Below are positions 43,853 to 53,071 of a stretch of 64,000 bases of DNA, piece by piece. The notes below the pieces were generated by a model. It made no database searches. It saw nothing but the letters and a program-made list of their open reading frames with translations, and was not told where the DNA came from. The position numbers and the translations under genes are program-made. Every line of letters begins with the position of its first letter. Positions within the stretch are counted from its first letter, which is position 1. Location of the stretch: contig NZ_CP045721.1 in NCBI RefSeq assembly GCF_009646115.1, forward strand, positions 124,001 through 188,000, in the 5' to 3' direction. The DNA comes from Pantoea eucalypti (GTDB lineage Bacteria; Pseudomonadota; Gammaproteobacteria; Enterobacterales; Enterobacteriaceae).

Positions 43853-44763
43853 GTTTTTTCGCGCTCGTTTGTTTCGCGTACAAAGTCGATGAAAGCCTTA
43901 AGCGGCGCCGGAATCAGACGCCGATCGCTGTAGTAGAGCCACGGGCCGGAAAAGGTCAGCCACCAGGACTGCAGCAGCGGTTCCAGTTTGCCGCTGTCCA
44001 GGGCTGGACGGAGCCACTCATCAAACAGATAAATTATGCCGCTTCCGGCAATGGCCGCGTCTACCGCCAGATCCATAGCACCCCCGACGGTGACCACTAG
44101 CGGCCCGCTGGTTTCAACACTGATTTCCTCACCCTCGCGGCTGAAGGTCCACTCCGCCATGATGCCGCTGGCGTAGCGACCCCGCAGACAGCGATGATGG
44201 ATAAGATCGCGTGGATGTTCCGGGCGGCCATATTCAGCAAGATAGGCCGGTGAGGCTGCCAGCGCGAAACGCTGCAGACGCGGGCCTATGGGTATCACCA
44301 CCGTATCCTGCTCCAGCCGCTCATCGTAGCGAATCCCGGCGTCACAGCCGTCACGAAAAACATCCTGTACATTGCTTTCCGCAACGATTTCCAGCCGGAT
44401 ATCAGGATAACGCTGCAGAAATTCCGGTACCAGCGCGGGCAGTATCAGCCGGGTGGCACTAACCGGGACATTCAGACGCAGCGTCCCACCAGGCGTATTA
44501 CGGTAGCGATTGACCGCATCCAGTGCAGCATTAACTTCGTTCATCGCAGGCAGCAGACGTTCCATCAGCGCCCTGCCCGCTTCGGTTAACACGACGGTGC
44601 GGGTGGTGCGGTGAAACAGTCGGATACCCAGTTGCTGTTCTGCCCGGCGCACCGCATCGCTGAGCCGTGAGGCATTGCTTCCGGTCACACGCGCCGCTTC
44701 CCGAAATCCTCCTGCTTTTGCTACCGCGACTACAGCATCAAGCAGCGCCATATCGATCGCCAT
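43804..44763 (-). CDS. LysR-family regulator of the aldo-keto reductase
   Basis: 319 residues from ATG 44763 (GGTGG just upstream; a longer frame from 44811 has no ribosome site). HTH: MALLDAVVAVAKAGGFREAARVTGSNASRLSDAVRRAEQQLG. The usual substrate-binding domain follows. It is divergent from the pyridoxal reductase-like gene at 44859, its likely target. Confidence 0.9.
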   Translation of the reverse strand: MAIDMALLDAVVAVAKAGGFREAARVTGSNASRLSDAVRRAEQQLGIRLFHRTTRTVVLTEAGRALMERLLPAMNEVNAALDAVNRYRNTPGGTLRLNVPVSATRLILPALVPEFLQRYPDIRLEIVAESNVQDVFRDGCDAGIRYDERLEQDTVVIPIGPRLQRFALAASPAYLAEYGRPEHPRDLIHHRCLRGRYASGIMAEWTFSREGEEISVETSGPLVVTVGGAMDLAVDAAIAGSGIIYLFDEWLRPALDSGKLEPLLQSWWLTFSGPWLYYSDRRLIPAPLKAFIDFVRETNEREKTQLYQLKPCGTRENPA

Positions 44764-44858
44764 TGTGCACCACCCCGTACAGTCCGTCCTGATTTCACCC
44801 GATAGTTGCACAGCTAAATCACCGTTACAATTGATCTACATTCACGCAGGAGGTTTTC

Positions 44859-45713
44859 ATGTCAAATACCACCATGACTTATCCGTTAGGCGATCGTGAA
44901 GTCAACCGTCTTGGTTACGGCGCGATGCAATTAGCCGGGCCAGGTGTCTTCGGCCCAGTGAAAGATGAAGCCAGGGCAATACAGGTTCTGCGCGACGCTA
45001 TCGCGGCTGGTGTCAATCATATCGACACCAGCGACTTTTACGGGCCGCATGAAACCAATCAGTTAATCAAAAAGGCGCTCTATCCTTATCCTCAGGATCT
45101 CTGCATTGTCACCAAAGTAGGCGCCCGTCGCGATGCGAAAGGTGGCTGGCAGGCGGCGATGGAACCCGAGGCGCTGACGCAGGCAGTGGAAGATAACCTG
45201 CGCAACCTTGGGCTGGACGTGATTGAGGTCGTGAACCTGCGCAGTATGTTGCATCCGGCTAAACCTAAAGAGGGCTCCCTGATGCCACAGCTGGAGGCGT
45301 TGCTGGCGTTACAGGCTCGGGGACTGATTCGGCACATTGGCCTGAGCAACGTCACTGCCACACAAATTGCAGAAGCGCAGGCCATCACACCGATTGTCTG
45401 CGTGCAGAATATGTATAACCTCGCGCATCGACAGGATGATGAACTGGTGGATCAGCTGGCGCAACAGGGCATCGCTTACGTGCCGTTTTTTCCACTGGGC
45501 GGTTTCTCCCCGCTGCAATCGGATCGGCTTAATGAGGTCGCAGTATCCCTGAAGGCTACGCCGATGCAGGTCGCACTCGCGTGGCTACTGCGGCGCTCGC
45601 CCAATATTCTGCTGATTCCGGGTACGTCATCGCCGGAACACCTTAAAGAAAACCTCGCCAGTGCCAGTCTGCAACTGTCAGATGAGGTGATGGAAAAGCT
45701 GAACGCGATATAA
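44859..45713 (+). CDS. pdxI: Aldo-keto reductase, pyridoxal reductase PdxI-like
   Basis: 284 residues. The sequence matches what I recall of E. coli YdbC/PdxI closely: VNRLGYGAMQLAGPGVFGP, GVNHIDTSDFYGPH (catalytic Asp/Tyr), LVIVTKVGARR-like block, HIGLSNVT, and PTPMQVALAWLLRRSPNILLIPGTSS near the end. The enzyme reduces pyridoxal to pyridoxine with NADPH. AGGAGG lies 7 bases before the ATG, and the LysR gene diverges from it. A strong terminator follows at 45715. Confidence 0.88.
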   Translation: MSNTTMTYPLGDREVNRLGYGAMQLAGPGVFGPVKDEARAIQVLRDAIAAGVNHIDTSDFYGPHETNQLIKKALYPYPQDLCIVTKVGARRDAKGGWQAAMEPEALTQAVEDNLRNLGLDVIEVVNLRSMLHPAKPKEGSLMPQLEALLALQARGLIRHIGLSNVTATQIAEAQAITPIVCVQNMYNLAHRQDDELVDQLAQQGIAYVPFFPLGGFSPLQSDRLNEVAVSLKATPMQVALAWLLRRSPNILLIPGTSSPEHLKENLASASLQLSDEVMEKLNAI

Positions 45714-45714
45714 C

Positions 45715-45741
45715 ATCAGGCCCGCAATTTGCGGGCCTGAT
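45715..45741. terminator. Bidirectional terminator
   Basis: Perfect 13-bp arms (ATCAGGCCCGCAA / TTGCGGGCCTGAT) around a single base, between the convergent reductase and hydrolase genes. Confidence 0.88.
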
Positions 45742-45752
45742 TCTCTGGTGGT

Positions 45753-47252
45753 TCAGAAATGGCTCAGGCAGGCTGCCAATGGCGGCTTGTCGCTGCAACT
45801 GATGTGGTGATCAATTTGTTCAATCATGTAAGGGTAAAACGGGTTGGAGGTAGCACGCATGATCGAGTCCAGCCCGACAATCAGCACGGCACTCTCTCCG
45901 CGTAGTGACAGCGTCCCAAAACTAATACCAAACTCATTCTTCTTAGCGGGTGCACTGCCATATAAACCATCCTCAGCAGGAAATGGAATGGCAACATGCG
46001 ACAGCGAGTAGAGACCTGCCGGATAATCAATTGCCAGCGGTTTAATCTGTTCCTGAATCTCACCGGCAGGCACGCTTTTCGTTACCATTTCCAGCGACGT
46101 CGCTGAGGCATTAGTGATAACCGTTGAGGCATAACGGCGACGGGCAGCGGGCAAAAGCTGATTTACCGCAGTGTATGAGGAGTGACGAAATAGCGGACTG
46201 ACGCTGACCGCCTGATTGATATCGAATAGCACCAGCTCACTGCCATTCTCCGGCAGGAAATTGTACAACGAGCGGATCACCGAGGATGTGCTGACAGTAG
46301 AATCCATAACCGACTGGAAAGTGAGTACCGGCGGGAAGGCAGACAGCTGTTTATTCCGTGCGTAATGCTGGATCTCTTTCTGCAGCGCCTGCGTCAGCAA
46401 ATAGGTCTGACGGGCAGCGTGAACCGGGAAAGAGTTATATTTAAAGGGATTAAACTCCGGCACGATGTTCAGCCACGCGGTTTTTGAAAACGCCGGAAAT
46501 ACAGCGGGCAGCCCGGCAATACCGGCAAAGCGGGCAAAACGCGTTACACCAATCATCGGCGATAACAGTATGAGCTGTTGCGGACGACGCAGTGTGTGAT
46601 CATCCAGGCTGTCGAGCGCGTATTTTACCGCCAGCGCCCCACCGTTAGAGAAACCGACCAGATGCAGCGGCGTCTGCGTGCCTGCCAGACGGGTCGCTTC
46701 TCTTACTGCGAGACGTGTGGCGGCCATCCAGTCCTGCCAGTCTACATCCGTCAAACCGGCAGGCACCGTACCGTGACCCGGTAACCTTATCGCGACGACC
46801 GCATAACCCTGTTGATAATAAACGTCTGCCACATGGCGCAGGCTATAGGGACTGTCGGTCAGACCATGTAACAGGACAACGGCACCGCGCGGGGTGCCCG
46901 TTGGTCGCAGGATATAAGAACGGTTCCAGTCCTGCACGAAACGGCCAGGGTAGATCATGCTGCCGGCGTAATATCGATTAAGTGGCGTTTTGTCTTCAGC
47001 TTCAAGTTTGTCGCTGACCTGCTGCTTCATCTCATTAAAAAGATGGTCTTCGGCATTGAGATAATCAGCATAAGTTGCGTTATCCAGCTGGCTCGCGGTC
47101 AGCTCATGGGGAATCCAGGTGTGCCAGCGCTTTAACTCCGGTCCGCGCTCGGCTTCATAAATGCGGATAATCAGAAGTAGCAGTAATACCAGCCCCGTCA
47201 CTATCCCCAGCCGCCAGAGTCTGCGTTTAGCCGTTTTCCACTTCCGGTTCAT
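45753..47252 (-). CDS. Membrane-anchored alpha/beta hydrolase (lipase-like)
   Basis: 499 residues. A single N-terminal transmembrane helix (about 14-31) after a very basic lead anchors it in the inner membrane. The hydrolase domain begins at about 115 with HGLTDSPYS (oxyanion loop, 129-137) and the nucleophile elbow GFSNGG, Ser202. A later Asp and His complete the triad. It resembles carboxylesterases/monoacylglycerol lipases, with a long variable cap. The physiological substrate is unknown. Confidence 0.85.
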   Translation of the reverse strand: MNRKWKTAKRRLWRLGIVTGLVLLLLLIIRIYEAERGPELKRWHTWIPHELTASQLDNATYADYLNAEDHLFNEMKQQVSDKLEAEDKTPLNRYYAGSMIYPGRFVQDWNRSYILRPTGTPRGAVVLLHGLTDSPYSLRHVADVYYQQGYAVVAIRLPGHGTVPAGLTDVDWQDWMAATRLAVREATRLAGTQTPLHLVGFSNGGALAVKYALDSLDDHTLRRPQQLILLSPMIGVTRFARFAGIAGLPAVFPAFSKTAWLNIVPEFNPFKYNSFPVHAARQTYLLTQALQKEIQHYARNKQLSAFPPVLTFQSVMDSTVSTSSVIRSLYNFLPENGSELVLFDINQAVSVSPLFRHSSYTAVNQLLPAARRRYASTVITNASATSLEMVTKSVPAGEIQEQIKPLAIDYPAGLYSLSHVAIPFPAEDGLYGSAPAKKNEFGISFGTLSLRGESAVLIVGLDSIMRATSNPFYPYMIEQIDHHISCSDKPPLAACLSHF

Positions 47253-47403
47253 ACGTCCTTTCCTGAAAAATTAAAACCCATAATGACACCACGCGAATAA
47301 AAAGCTGCGATTATAGCGGAGAGTGGGATGCGATCATTGTCAGTAGTCATGCTAGCTTAATCCGGATTTACAGAAAGACTTAGCGGAAAAATGCAGAGAG
47401 AGA

Positions 47404-47434
47404 CGCTGGCGATTTCAGCCTGAAATCGCCAGCG
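47404..47434. repeat. Orphan parS-like palindrome
   Basis: A perfect 31-bp palindrome: arm CGCTGGCGATTTCAG, one central base and the complementary arm. It contains TGGCGA and ATTTCAG boxes in the order seen at 50194, 50529 and 50617 near parB, and TCGCCA/ATTTCA elements as in P1 parS. It sits 3.3 kb from parB, next to an iteron copy at 47460. Confidence 0.6.
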
Positions 47435-47459
47435 CTGTATAAAAATAGAACAGAATATT

Positions 47460-47475
47460 TGCTGATTACAGTGAA
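47460..47475. repeat. Orphan iteron copy
   Basis: TGCTGATTACAGTGAA, inverted orientation, identical to the copy at 54491 in the repA region. It lies 26 bp from the parS-like palindrome at 47404, far from the main iteron array. Confidence 0.7.
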
Positions 47476-47580
47476 TGCTTTGGCGGCCTGGAGATGAAGG
47501 GAAGCGCTTAGGGATGAATTAGAGGGGAATGGTAACGGCGTAAAACCGGATCCGACCGTCAGGCCGAATCCGTTGAGGGC

Positions 47581-49032
47581 TTATAACGCTTCAGCCTCTC
47601 TGCGCTTTTCACCGAACTTCTCTTTCATGTGGGACTCAATCTCTTCAAGGCTCTTGCCGCGCGTCTCGGGAACCATTGCCATCACAAAGAATAGCGACCC
47701 GACATTAATTGCGGCAAAGATAAAGAAGGTTGTGCTGCCTGCATATTCCATAACAGGTGGGAAACCAAATGCCACCACAGCATTAAATATCCACTGTAGT
47801 GAGACGGCACCACCGGTTAATACGCCACGCAGTTGCATCGGGAACAGCTCCGACATCATCAGCCAGTAAACCGGCGAGATGCACATCTGCATACAGAACA
47901 GGAACATCAGAATGCATGCCAGGGCGAGATAGCTCTGCATCACACTGGAGCTCATAAAGGTCAGCACGCTGCCCAGCATGATCTGTGCCGTGATGACCAG
48001 ACATAAACCCGTAATCAGCATGGTGCGACGCGGGAAGCGACTAATGGCCCAGATACCGACAAACGTGGCCAGAACAGAAACCACGCCATTACCGATGGTG
48101 GCGGCGATTGAGGCACTGGTCCCCAGACCAGTCGACTTCAGAATGATCGGTGTGTAGTACATGAAGCCGTTGACGCCAGTAAACTGCGCGACAAAGCCCA
48201 GTCCGACACCAATAATCATCAGACGGATAACCCACTTCTCACGGATCAGTGTTTTCGCATCCGGCCCGCGTTCTGCCGCCCTCGCCTGCTTCTTCATCTG
48301 CGCCATCTCATGACGCACTTCGCGCGGCGTTTCACGCAGATACTTCAGAATCTTTTTCGCCTCTTTTAAGCGCCCTTCCGCCACCAGCCAGTGTGGGGAC
48401 GCAGGAACGAAGAACGTGCCGATGAACAGCAGGAATCCCGGTACCATCGCAATCGCCAGCATGTAACGCCACAGATGTTCATCATGCAGCAGATAACTCA
48501 GAAGCGTACTGGCGACATAGGCAATAAGCTGTCCGGTCACGATCATCAGCTCATTGCGGCTTACCAGAGGTGCACGCAGGCGCGGTCCGGCAATCTCGGC
48601 AATAAACACCGGTACAGTTGAAGAGCCACCGCCGACAGCAATCCCCAGCAGGAAGCGCATCGCCACCATAATATTCACCGAGGGCGCCAGCGCCGTTCCC
48701 AGTGAACCCAGAACAAAAATGACTGCAAGGCTGCGTAACGTAATACGGCGGCCAAAACGATCAGAAAAGAAACCACTCAGGAAAGAACCGATGGCCGCGC
48801 CGAACACAAGCGAAGAAGCTACCAGGCCTTCAGTGAATGAATTCAGTCCCAGGCCGCCCTGACCGGGTGGTGAGCTCATATAAGGTAACGCACCCGAAAT
48901 AATCCCGGTGTCATAGCCAAAAGCCAGCGCGCCCATAGTGGCGACCAGCACCACGAGAAAAATGCGCTGGCGTACCGTATCCGCAGGCGCATGATCGCCT
49001 GCTTCACCAGAGTCTGGTGTATTCGTACTCAT
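47581..49032 (-). CDS. MFS sugar:proton symporter
   Basis: 483 residues of the sugar-porter family: GALAFGYDTGIISGALP in the first helix, GRRITLRSLAV-type signature, the family's VPETRGKSLEEIE tail, and 12 transmembrane helices. It resembles XylE/GalP/IolT-type inositol or pentose symporters. No metabolic partner genes adjoin, so the sugar is unknown. About 328 bp lie between it and the hydrolase gene. Confidence 0.92.
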   Translation of the reverse strand: MSTNTPDSGEAGDHAPADTVRQRIFLVVLVATMGALAFGYDTGIISGALPYMSSPPGQGGLGLNSFTEGLVASSLVFGAAIGSFLSGFFSDRFGRRITLRSLAVIFVLGSLGTALAPSVNIMVAMRFLLGIAVGGGSSTVPVFIAEIAGPRLRAPLVSRNELMIVTGQLIAYVASTLLSYLLHDEHLWRYMLAIAMVPGFLLFIGTFFVPASPHWLVAEGRLKEAKKILKYLRETPREVRHEMAQMKKQARAAERGPDAKTLIREKWVIRLMIIGVGLGFVAQFTGVNGFMYYTPIILKSTGLGTSASIAATIGNGVVSVLATFVGIWAISRFPRRTMLITGLCLVITAQIMLGSVLTFMSSSVMQSYLALACILMFLFCMQMCISPVYWLMMSELFPMQLRGVLTGGAVSLQWIFNAVVAFGFPPVMEYAGSTTFFIFAAINVGSLFFVMAMVPETRGKSLEEIESHMKEKFGEKRREAEAL

Positions 49033-49466
49033 AATATTCCTGCCATTAATAAGTTAAACATCCGTTTGATTACATTTCATACGGAATAGAAATGGAACAT
49101 ATTTACCGATTGGGCAACGAAGTGTAGACGGTATTTGAAAGTTAGCTTTAGCAATACGCCTTTCAGGGGGAGATAAATAATTAAAGAAAGAGACTGGAGT
49201 AACCGTGACCACCTGAACGTCTTTTCTGACTTCGAATCCCTGACGTACCGACTGGAATGCGCCACAGACTCGCCATGCTGTGAAGCAGTACAGGTCTGTG
49301 TTCACAGCTCTATTGAATGTGCTGACCATACCGTTTCTTGTTTGCTGAGTGCCGGTGCGCAGCTCATTCTCAGGCAACCATCCACTACTGAAGACGTGAC
49401 GGTTGTCTGGTTCGCTGCTTAATCAGTGGTGAAGTCCCTAGCGACAAGCGAATCAAATCAACAATC
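49033..49466. other. Noncoding spacer
   Basis: Contains the sugar-porter promoter region. Short frames here have no ribosome site or protein-like pattern. No RNA gene was recognised. Confidence 0.4.
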
Positions 49467-49508
49467 CTGATTGCTGATTGCTGATTGCTGATTACTGCTT
49501 GCTGACTG
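49467..49508. repeat. Six tandem heptamers
   Basis: CTGATTG three times, then CTGATTA, CTGCTTG and CTGACTG, back to back with no gap. The unit resembles part of the plasmid iteron core (TGCTGATTACAG). It stands between the sugar porter and the partition region, 1.2 kb from parB. Confidence 0.65.
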
Positions 49509-49795
49509 GGATAAGGTCGCGAGGTGAGCTCAAAGCGGGTAAAGGAATAGACATATTGGTGGGATATGGACGTCAGATGTTTTTGAGATGCCGGGCATTA
49601 AGATCTATTCGCCACTTCAAAGCCTGCTTTATGAAATATCACAGGATGATAAAAAGCGCTGTGGTGCAACGCTGCATAACACTCTGTTTACTGATTGCAG
49701 TGGTCAGCGGGTTTATCTGCCGCCTGATTCTGATAGTGCGGGTAAACTGGCACTGATAAAGGGGATGGTTACGTTGAGAACGGCGTAATGCCAGA

Positions 49796-49811
49796 TTCAC
49801 TGTAAACAGCG
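49796..49811 (+). repeat. Degenerate iteron
   Basis: TTCACTGTAAACAGCG, 13 of 16 bases matching the consensus TTCACTGTAATCAGTA (mismatches AAT-for-AAA and the last two bases). Isolated. Confidence 0.45.
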
Positions 49812-50040
49812 ATTGTTTATAGTTTTTGTCATCATGCTGCTTAATGACATCTGCATAGGGTTTAGCTGGCGACGCTCAGTTAGTCTACGCAACATAGTGA
49901 ATCTGATGCTTACCGGGTTTCAGTTTGTAATTCAACACTGACACTTTCGTTACTCTAACCCCATTCCTGATACCTTTACGCTGAGATCCACACCGTGAAC
50001 ATGCTATTGCTCAGAAAATAAGTTTGTTACGAGAAAAAAG

Positions 50041-50063
50041 TTATCCACTTTTTCTGTGGATAA
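50041..50063. promoter_or_regulatory. Paired DnaA-box-like sites
   Basis: TTATCCACT at 50041-50049 on the + strand and TGTGGATAA at 50055-50063 (TTATCCACA on the minus strand) face each other six bases apart. Perfect-consensus DnaA boxes in opposite orientation suggest DnaA binding, but they lie 3 kb from the iteron cluster. Confidence 0.55.
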
Positions 50064-50193
50064 GTGAGGGATATTTTATGAGTATCTTTTTTCATGCACT
50101 ATCCATGACCTCTCTGACCGTAATGTGAGATTCATAGAGGCTCTCATTTTTCCAGGCATGTGCAGTTTCAACAAAGAATAGCCATTAACCAAG

Positions 50194-50213
50194 TGGCGAT
50201 TTCAGGCTGAAAT
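50194..50213. promoter_or_regulatory. parS candidate 1
   Basis: TGGCGA then ATTTCAG, one base, CTGAAAT. The TCGCCA (box B) and ATTTCA-type (box A) elements are those of P1 parS. The minus-strand end lacks the second TCGCCA. Located 508 bp downstream of parB. Confidence 0.6.
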
Positions 50214-50528
50214 TAACTGCAATTTACATTTAAAAACAATGATTTAATAGAACATTATACTGGCGGAGGCTTTTGCAGACAAAAGTTTCGCAGAGGGAGC
50301 TACGCATTATCCTCAGGGAGCGAGTTATGGAGAAGTTAAATCTCAGGTTACTGGTTACTAATGAACCAGCAGAAAAATACGTGCTTGCATTAACACTATT
50401 TTTTCAGTGAAGGCTGACATCGATGCAAGTTGATTATTGTTGTATCAGATTAAATTCGCTTTTGTTATTCATTGTATTCCAGCCGGCTAACTCATAATTT
50501 TCAGCTCTGACTACATGACAACATAATA

Positions 50529-50540
50529 TGGCGATTTCAG
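50529..50540 (+). promoter_or_regulatory. parS half-site 2
   Basis: TGGCGATTTCAG followed by GCGCCAGC. One arm of the palindrome only, 180 bp from parB. Confidence 0.45.
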
Positions 50541-50616
50541 GCGCCAGCAAGACTGGGAAAACTCTATAAAACCAATAATAATCATAAGCTTAAACAAGAA
50601 CCACCTTGCTCCGGGC

Positions 50617-50636
50617 TGGCGATTTCAGCCTGAAAT
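50617..50636. promoter_or_regulatory. parS candidate 3
   Basis: TGGCGATTTCAG, C, CTGAAAT. Same core as the site at 50194, 85 bp downstream of the parB stop. The placement matches P1, where parS follows parB. Confidence 0.65.
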
Positions 50637-50674
50637 TCATGATTCTGCATCCCCTTTAATTGCTCTCAGGCCCA

Positions 50675-50702
50675 ATAAAAAAGCCAGCGTTAAGCGCTGG
50701 CT
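50675..50702 (-). terminator. Terminator of the par operon
   Basis: On the minus strand AGCCAGCG, a 5-base loop, CGCTGGCT and then a T-run, just after the parB stop at 50721. Confidence 0.85.
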
Positions 50703-50720
50703 GATTGGTGTGAGGTTGAT

Positions 50721-51692
50721 TCAACGGTTAAGGTATTTCTTGAGCGTTTCAGCGATGACTTTATCAAGCTCTTCCTGCAACTCTTTTGATTGCCGGTTAA
50801 ATTCATAACTAAACATACGACCGCGTACCTTTTTACGGGCAAAGCGATCTTTATCAGCAAATGACCATAGCGCAGTCGCCTGCGTTTTGTCTTTTTCCGG
50901 TTCTCTCATCAGCGTCTGACTTCCCTGTCGAATCAAACGCAGAATGTGATTTTTAAGCTCATCCTCAGCCAGCCCGTCACGGGCGCAGACGACATCAATT
51001 TCTCGCGAGATCGATTTAATCAGGGCTTCTGTGCTTTGTCCGGACTCACTCAATTTGTCAGCAGCCTGAAGCAGTGCTTTGTAGTCGGGATAGGTAAGCT
51101 CAGCCTGATTAGGAAAGAGTGCAATTAAATCTGACGGCACACTGGCGGCCTGAAGCGCACGTGTGACTTTCGCTTGCGATAAGCCCTGGTTTTCTGCGAT
51201 TTCTTTCTGCGACAGACCGCCATCTTTAAGCGTTAACAGTCGCATTCCCACTTCACGCAAATTGTGTTCGCGAGCAGTCTGAATATCCTGTGCCAGTCTG
51301 CGTGCTTCATCCGGTGTAATTGCAGCATCAGTAACCAGCACGTCCAGCCCGGTTTTACAGATAAGCGCGGCTGCACGTCTGCGAGAGCCATCCAGGATTT
51401 CTATGCGCTCATCACGCATTACGCCAATAGCCGGGAAAAACTGCTGCAGCTTGATGGTGCGAATAATGTCGCGCAGTGAGTCAGGTGTCAGTCCTGTTTG
51501 ATCGCGGCCATTCGTTTCCATCGTGACGAATGTCTTACTTTCAACATCACTTGCCGCAATACGTTCAAAACGAAACTGGGCGCGCTTGCCCGTTGCCAGT
51601 ACAAATGTCTGGTTATGCTGGCTGTCATTCGTGTCATTTTCCAGTGGAGTCTGGCTGAAGGTTCTGCCAATCGTAATTCTTTTTGCGCTCAT
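50721..51692 (-). CDS. parB: ParB, P1-type centromere-binding protein
   Basis: 323 residues. Central HTH LSQKEIAENQGLSQAKVTRAL (about 160-180) and a C-terminal dimerisation segment rich in Lys/Arg. The N-terminal region, which binds ParA, is variable. It has the P1/P7-type layout rather than the chromosomal Spo0J one. It binds the parS sites downstream and loads onto DNA. Its start lies 7 bp after the parA stop. Confidence 0.93.
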   Translation of the reverse strand: MSAKRITIGRTFSQTPLENDTNDSQHNQTFVLATGKRAQFRFERIAASDVESKTFVTMETNGRDQTGLTPDSLRDIIRTIKLQQFFPAIGVMRDERIEILDGSRRRAAALICKTGLDVLVTDAAITPDEARRLAQDIQTAREHNLREVGMRLLTLKDGGLSQKEIAENQGLSQAKVTRALQAASVPSDLIALFPNQAELTYPDYKALLQAADKLSESGQSTEALIKSISREIDVVCARDGLAEDELKNHILRLIRQGSQTLMREPEKDKTQATALWSFADKDRFARKKVRGRMFSYEFNRQSKELQEELDKVIAETLKKYLNR

Positions 51693-51699
51693 ACAAACC

Positions 51700-52899
51700 T
51701 CAGTTCAGGCGAATAAATTCGATACGGTCGAAGACGGCTTTTGCAAAATCCTCTGCCGCGGAACGTGCATTCTTCAACGCTTCGCTGCTACCGACATAGG
51801 TTGACGGATTGGCTGAGATAACCGTATCAAACGATTCACCGCAACGTTCGAACCCATCCAGGCGGGGTAGGGCGGCATCGAGCATATCCCCGCCAAAAAT
51901 CTCTTTTGCCAGGCTATGGCAGAGTTTGTGGTCAGCTTTATTAGAGAGCTTTGACATAAAGCCAATGTTGCCCTGCAGGCGACAGGTGGCGCCGGAGTCT
52001 TCGATAATCGCAATCAGTTCCGGCAAACGTGTCAGGTATTTTAATGTTGAATGGAAGTCAACCTGAGCGGGTGGCACCGGCGTCATCAGGAGATCTGAAG
52101 CGGCAATCGCATTTTTCAGGAAAGCATCAAGATGTGGGCCGCTGTCGATAAAGATGAAGTCATAATCTTTTTTAAGTTTGGCAATCACATTGTCGTACAG
52201 CACAGCATGAACGTTCTGTTCTGGCAGATGCTCAGCACAAAGCTGGTCCCAGCTTGAGGCGATAAAAGCATCATCAATCGACGCGGGCAGCACATCCACA
52301 CCAGGGATAATCGACGGAACAATAAATTCATTAACCAGTTCATCACGGGAGACGTTTTGCAACATCGCCTGTGCGGCAGTGGCTTCTACCAGCCCAACGG
52401 AACGCTCGTGATTCAAAAACATGGTTGCCGATGACTGCGGGTCGAGGTCAATAACCAGAATGCGTAAATCTTCATATAAGAGATGAGGATGGGCACGAAG
52501 CGCATGGGCCAGTGAAACCGTAGAGACGGTTTTGGAAACGCCGCCCTTGAGATTACCCACAAAAATAGTGAAAGCATCACTATGACGATCCCGGTATTTC
52601 GGCACGCCACGATGATGGTAGATATCGATAATATTCTGAATCGACATGGCATATTTAACAGAAGAACCGGCAGCCCTTTTATCAAACTGATAACCGCTCT
52701 CTTCCATCTCATTCACCGCGTAATCGACGCTGGCACGGGTCAGTTTGGGCAACTTTGCTAACGCCGCTTTGGCATAGACCTGATAGTACGTATTTTCATG
52801 CAGTTCCTGCTTCTGCGCCTGAATCTGGTCGGTAAGGCTAAGAAGCATGCGTTCTGAACGCTGTGCAACTTTCATCACCTGTTTGTCATCGTTAGCCAT
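51700..52899 (-). CDS. parA: ParA, P1-type partition ATPase
   Basis: 399 residues from ATG 52899 (TTGGAG upstream). P1 ParA has 398. The N-terminal 100 residues contain the helical HTH region used for operon autorepression. A deviant Walker A KGGVSKT lies at 118-124, with the later FIFIDSGPHLD and the Walker-B-like VIDLDPQSSAT. It positions plasmid copies by ATP-dependent DNA binding, with ParB. Its gene is preceded by the iteron-rich region. Confidence 0.94.
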   Translation of the reverse strand: MANDDKQVMKVAQRSERMLLSLTDQIQAQKQELHENTYYQVYAKAALAKLPKLTRASVDYAVNEMEESGYQFDKRAAGSSVKYAMSIQNIIDIYHHRGVPKYRDRHSDAFTIFVGNLKGGVSKTVSTVSLAHALRAHPHLLYEDLRILVIDLDPQSSATMFLNHERSVGLVEATAAQAMLQNVSRDELVNEFIVPSIIPGVDVLPASIDDAFIASSWDQLCAEHLPEQNVHAVLYDNVIAKLKKDYDFIFIDSGPHLDAFLKNAIAASDLLMTPVPPAQVDFHSTLKYLTRLPELIAIIEDSGATCRLQGNIGFMSKLSNKADHKLCHSLAKEIFGGDMLDAALPRLDGFERCGESFDTVISANPSTYVGSSEALKNARSAAEDFAKAVFDRIEFIRLN

Positions 52900-53071
52900 G
52901 GTTGCTCCAAACATGTAGGATTTATGACTTTATACAGAAATCCTGCACGTGAGGCAATAAATTATCATCTCAACATGATATGCGTTTTTATGTGAGTACA
53001 CGGTTTTTGGTGAGCTTCATCACATTATTGATTCTGTATGAATAGTCTTTGCAGATAAAATTTGCAGAGCA

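Noticed and set aside
47404..47434. Reading the 31-bp palindrome as a terminator of the sugar porter
   Set aside because: No T-run follows on either strand, it lies about 150 bp from the stop codon, and the same core recurs beside parB. A parS-like site explains it better.
49467..49508. Reading the tandem heptamers as a CRISPR array
   Set aside because: Units are contiguous 7-mers with no spacers, and no cas genes lie nearby.
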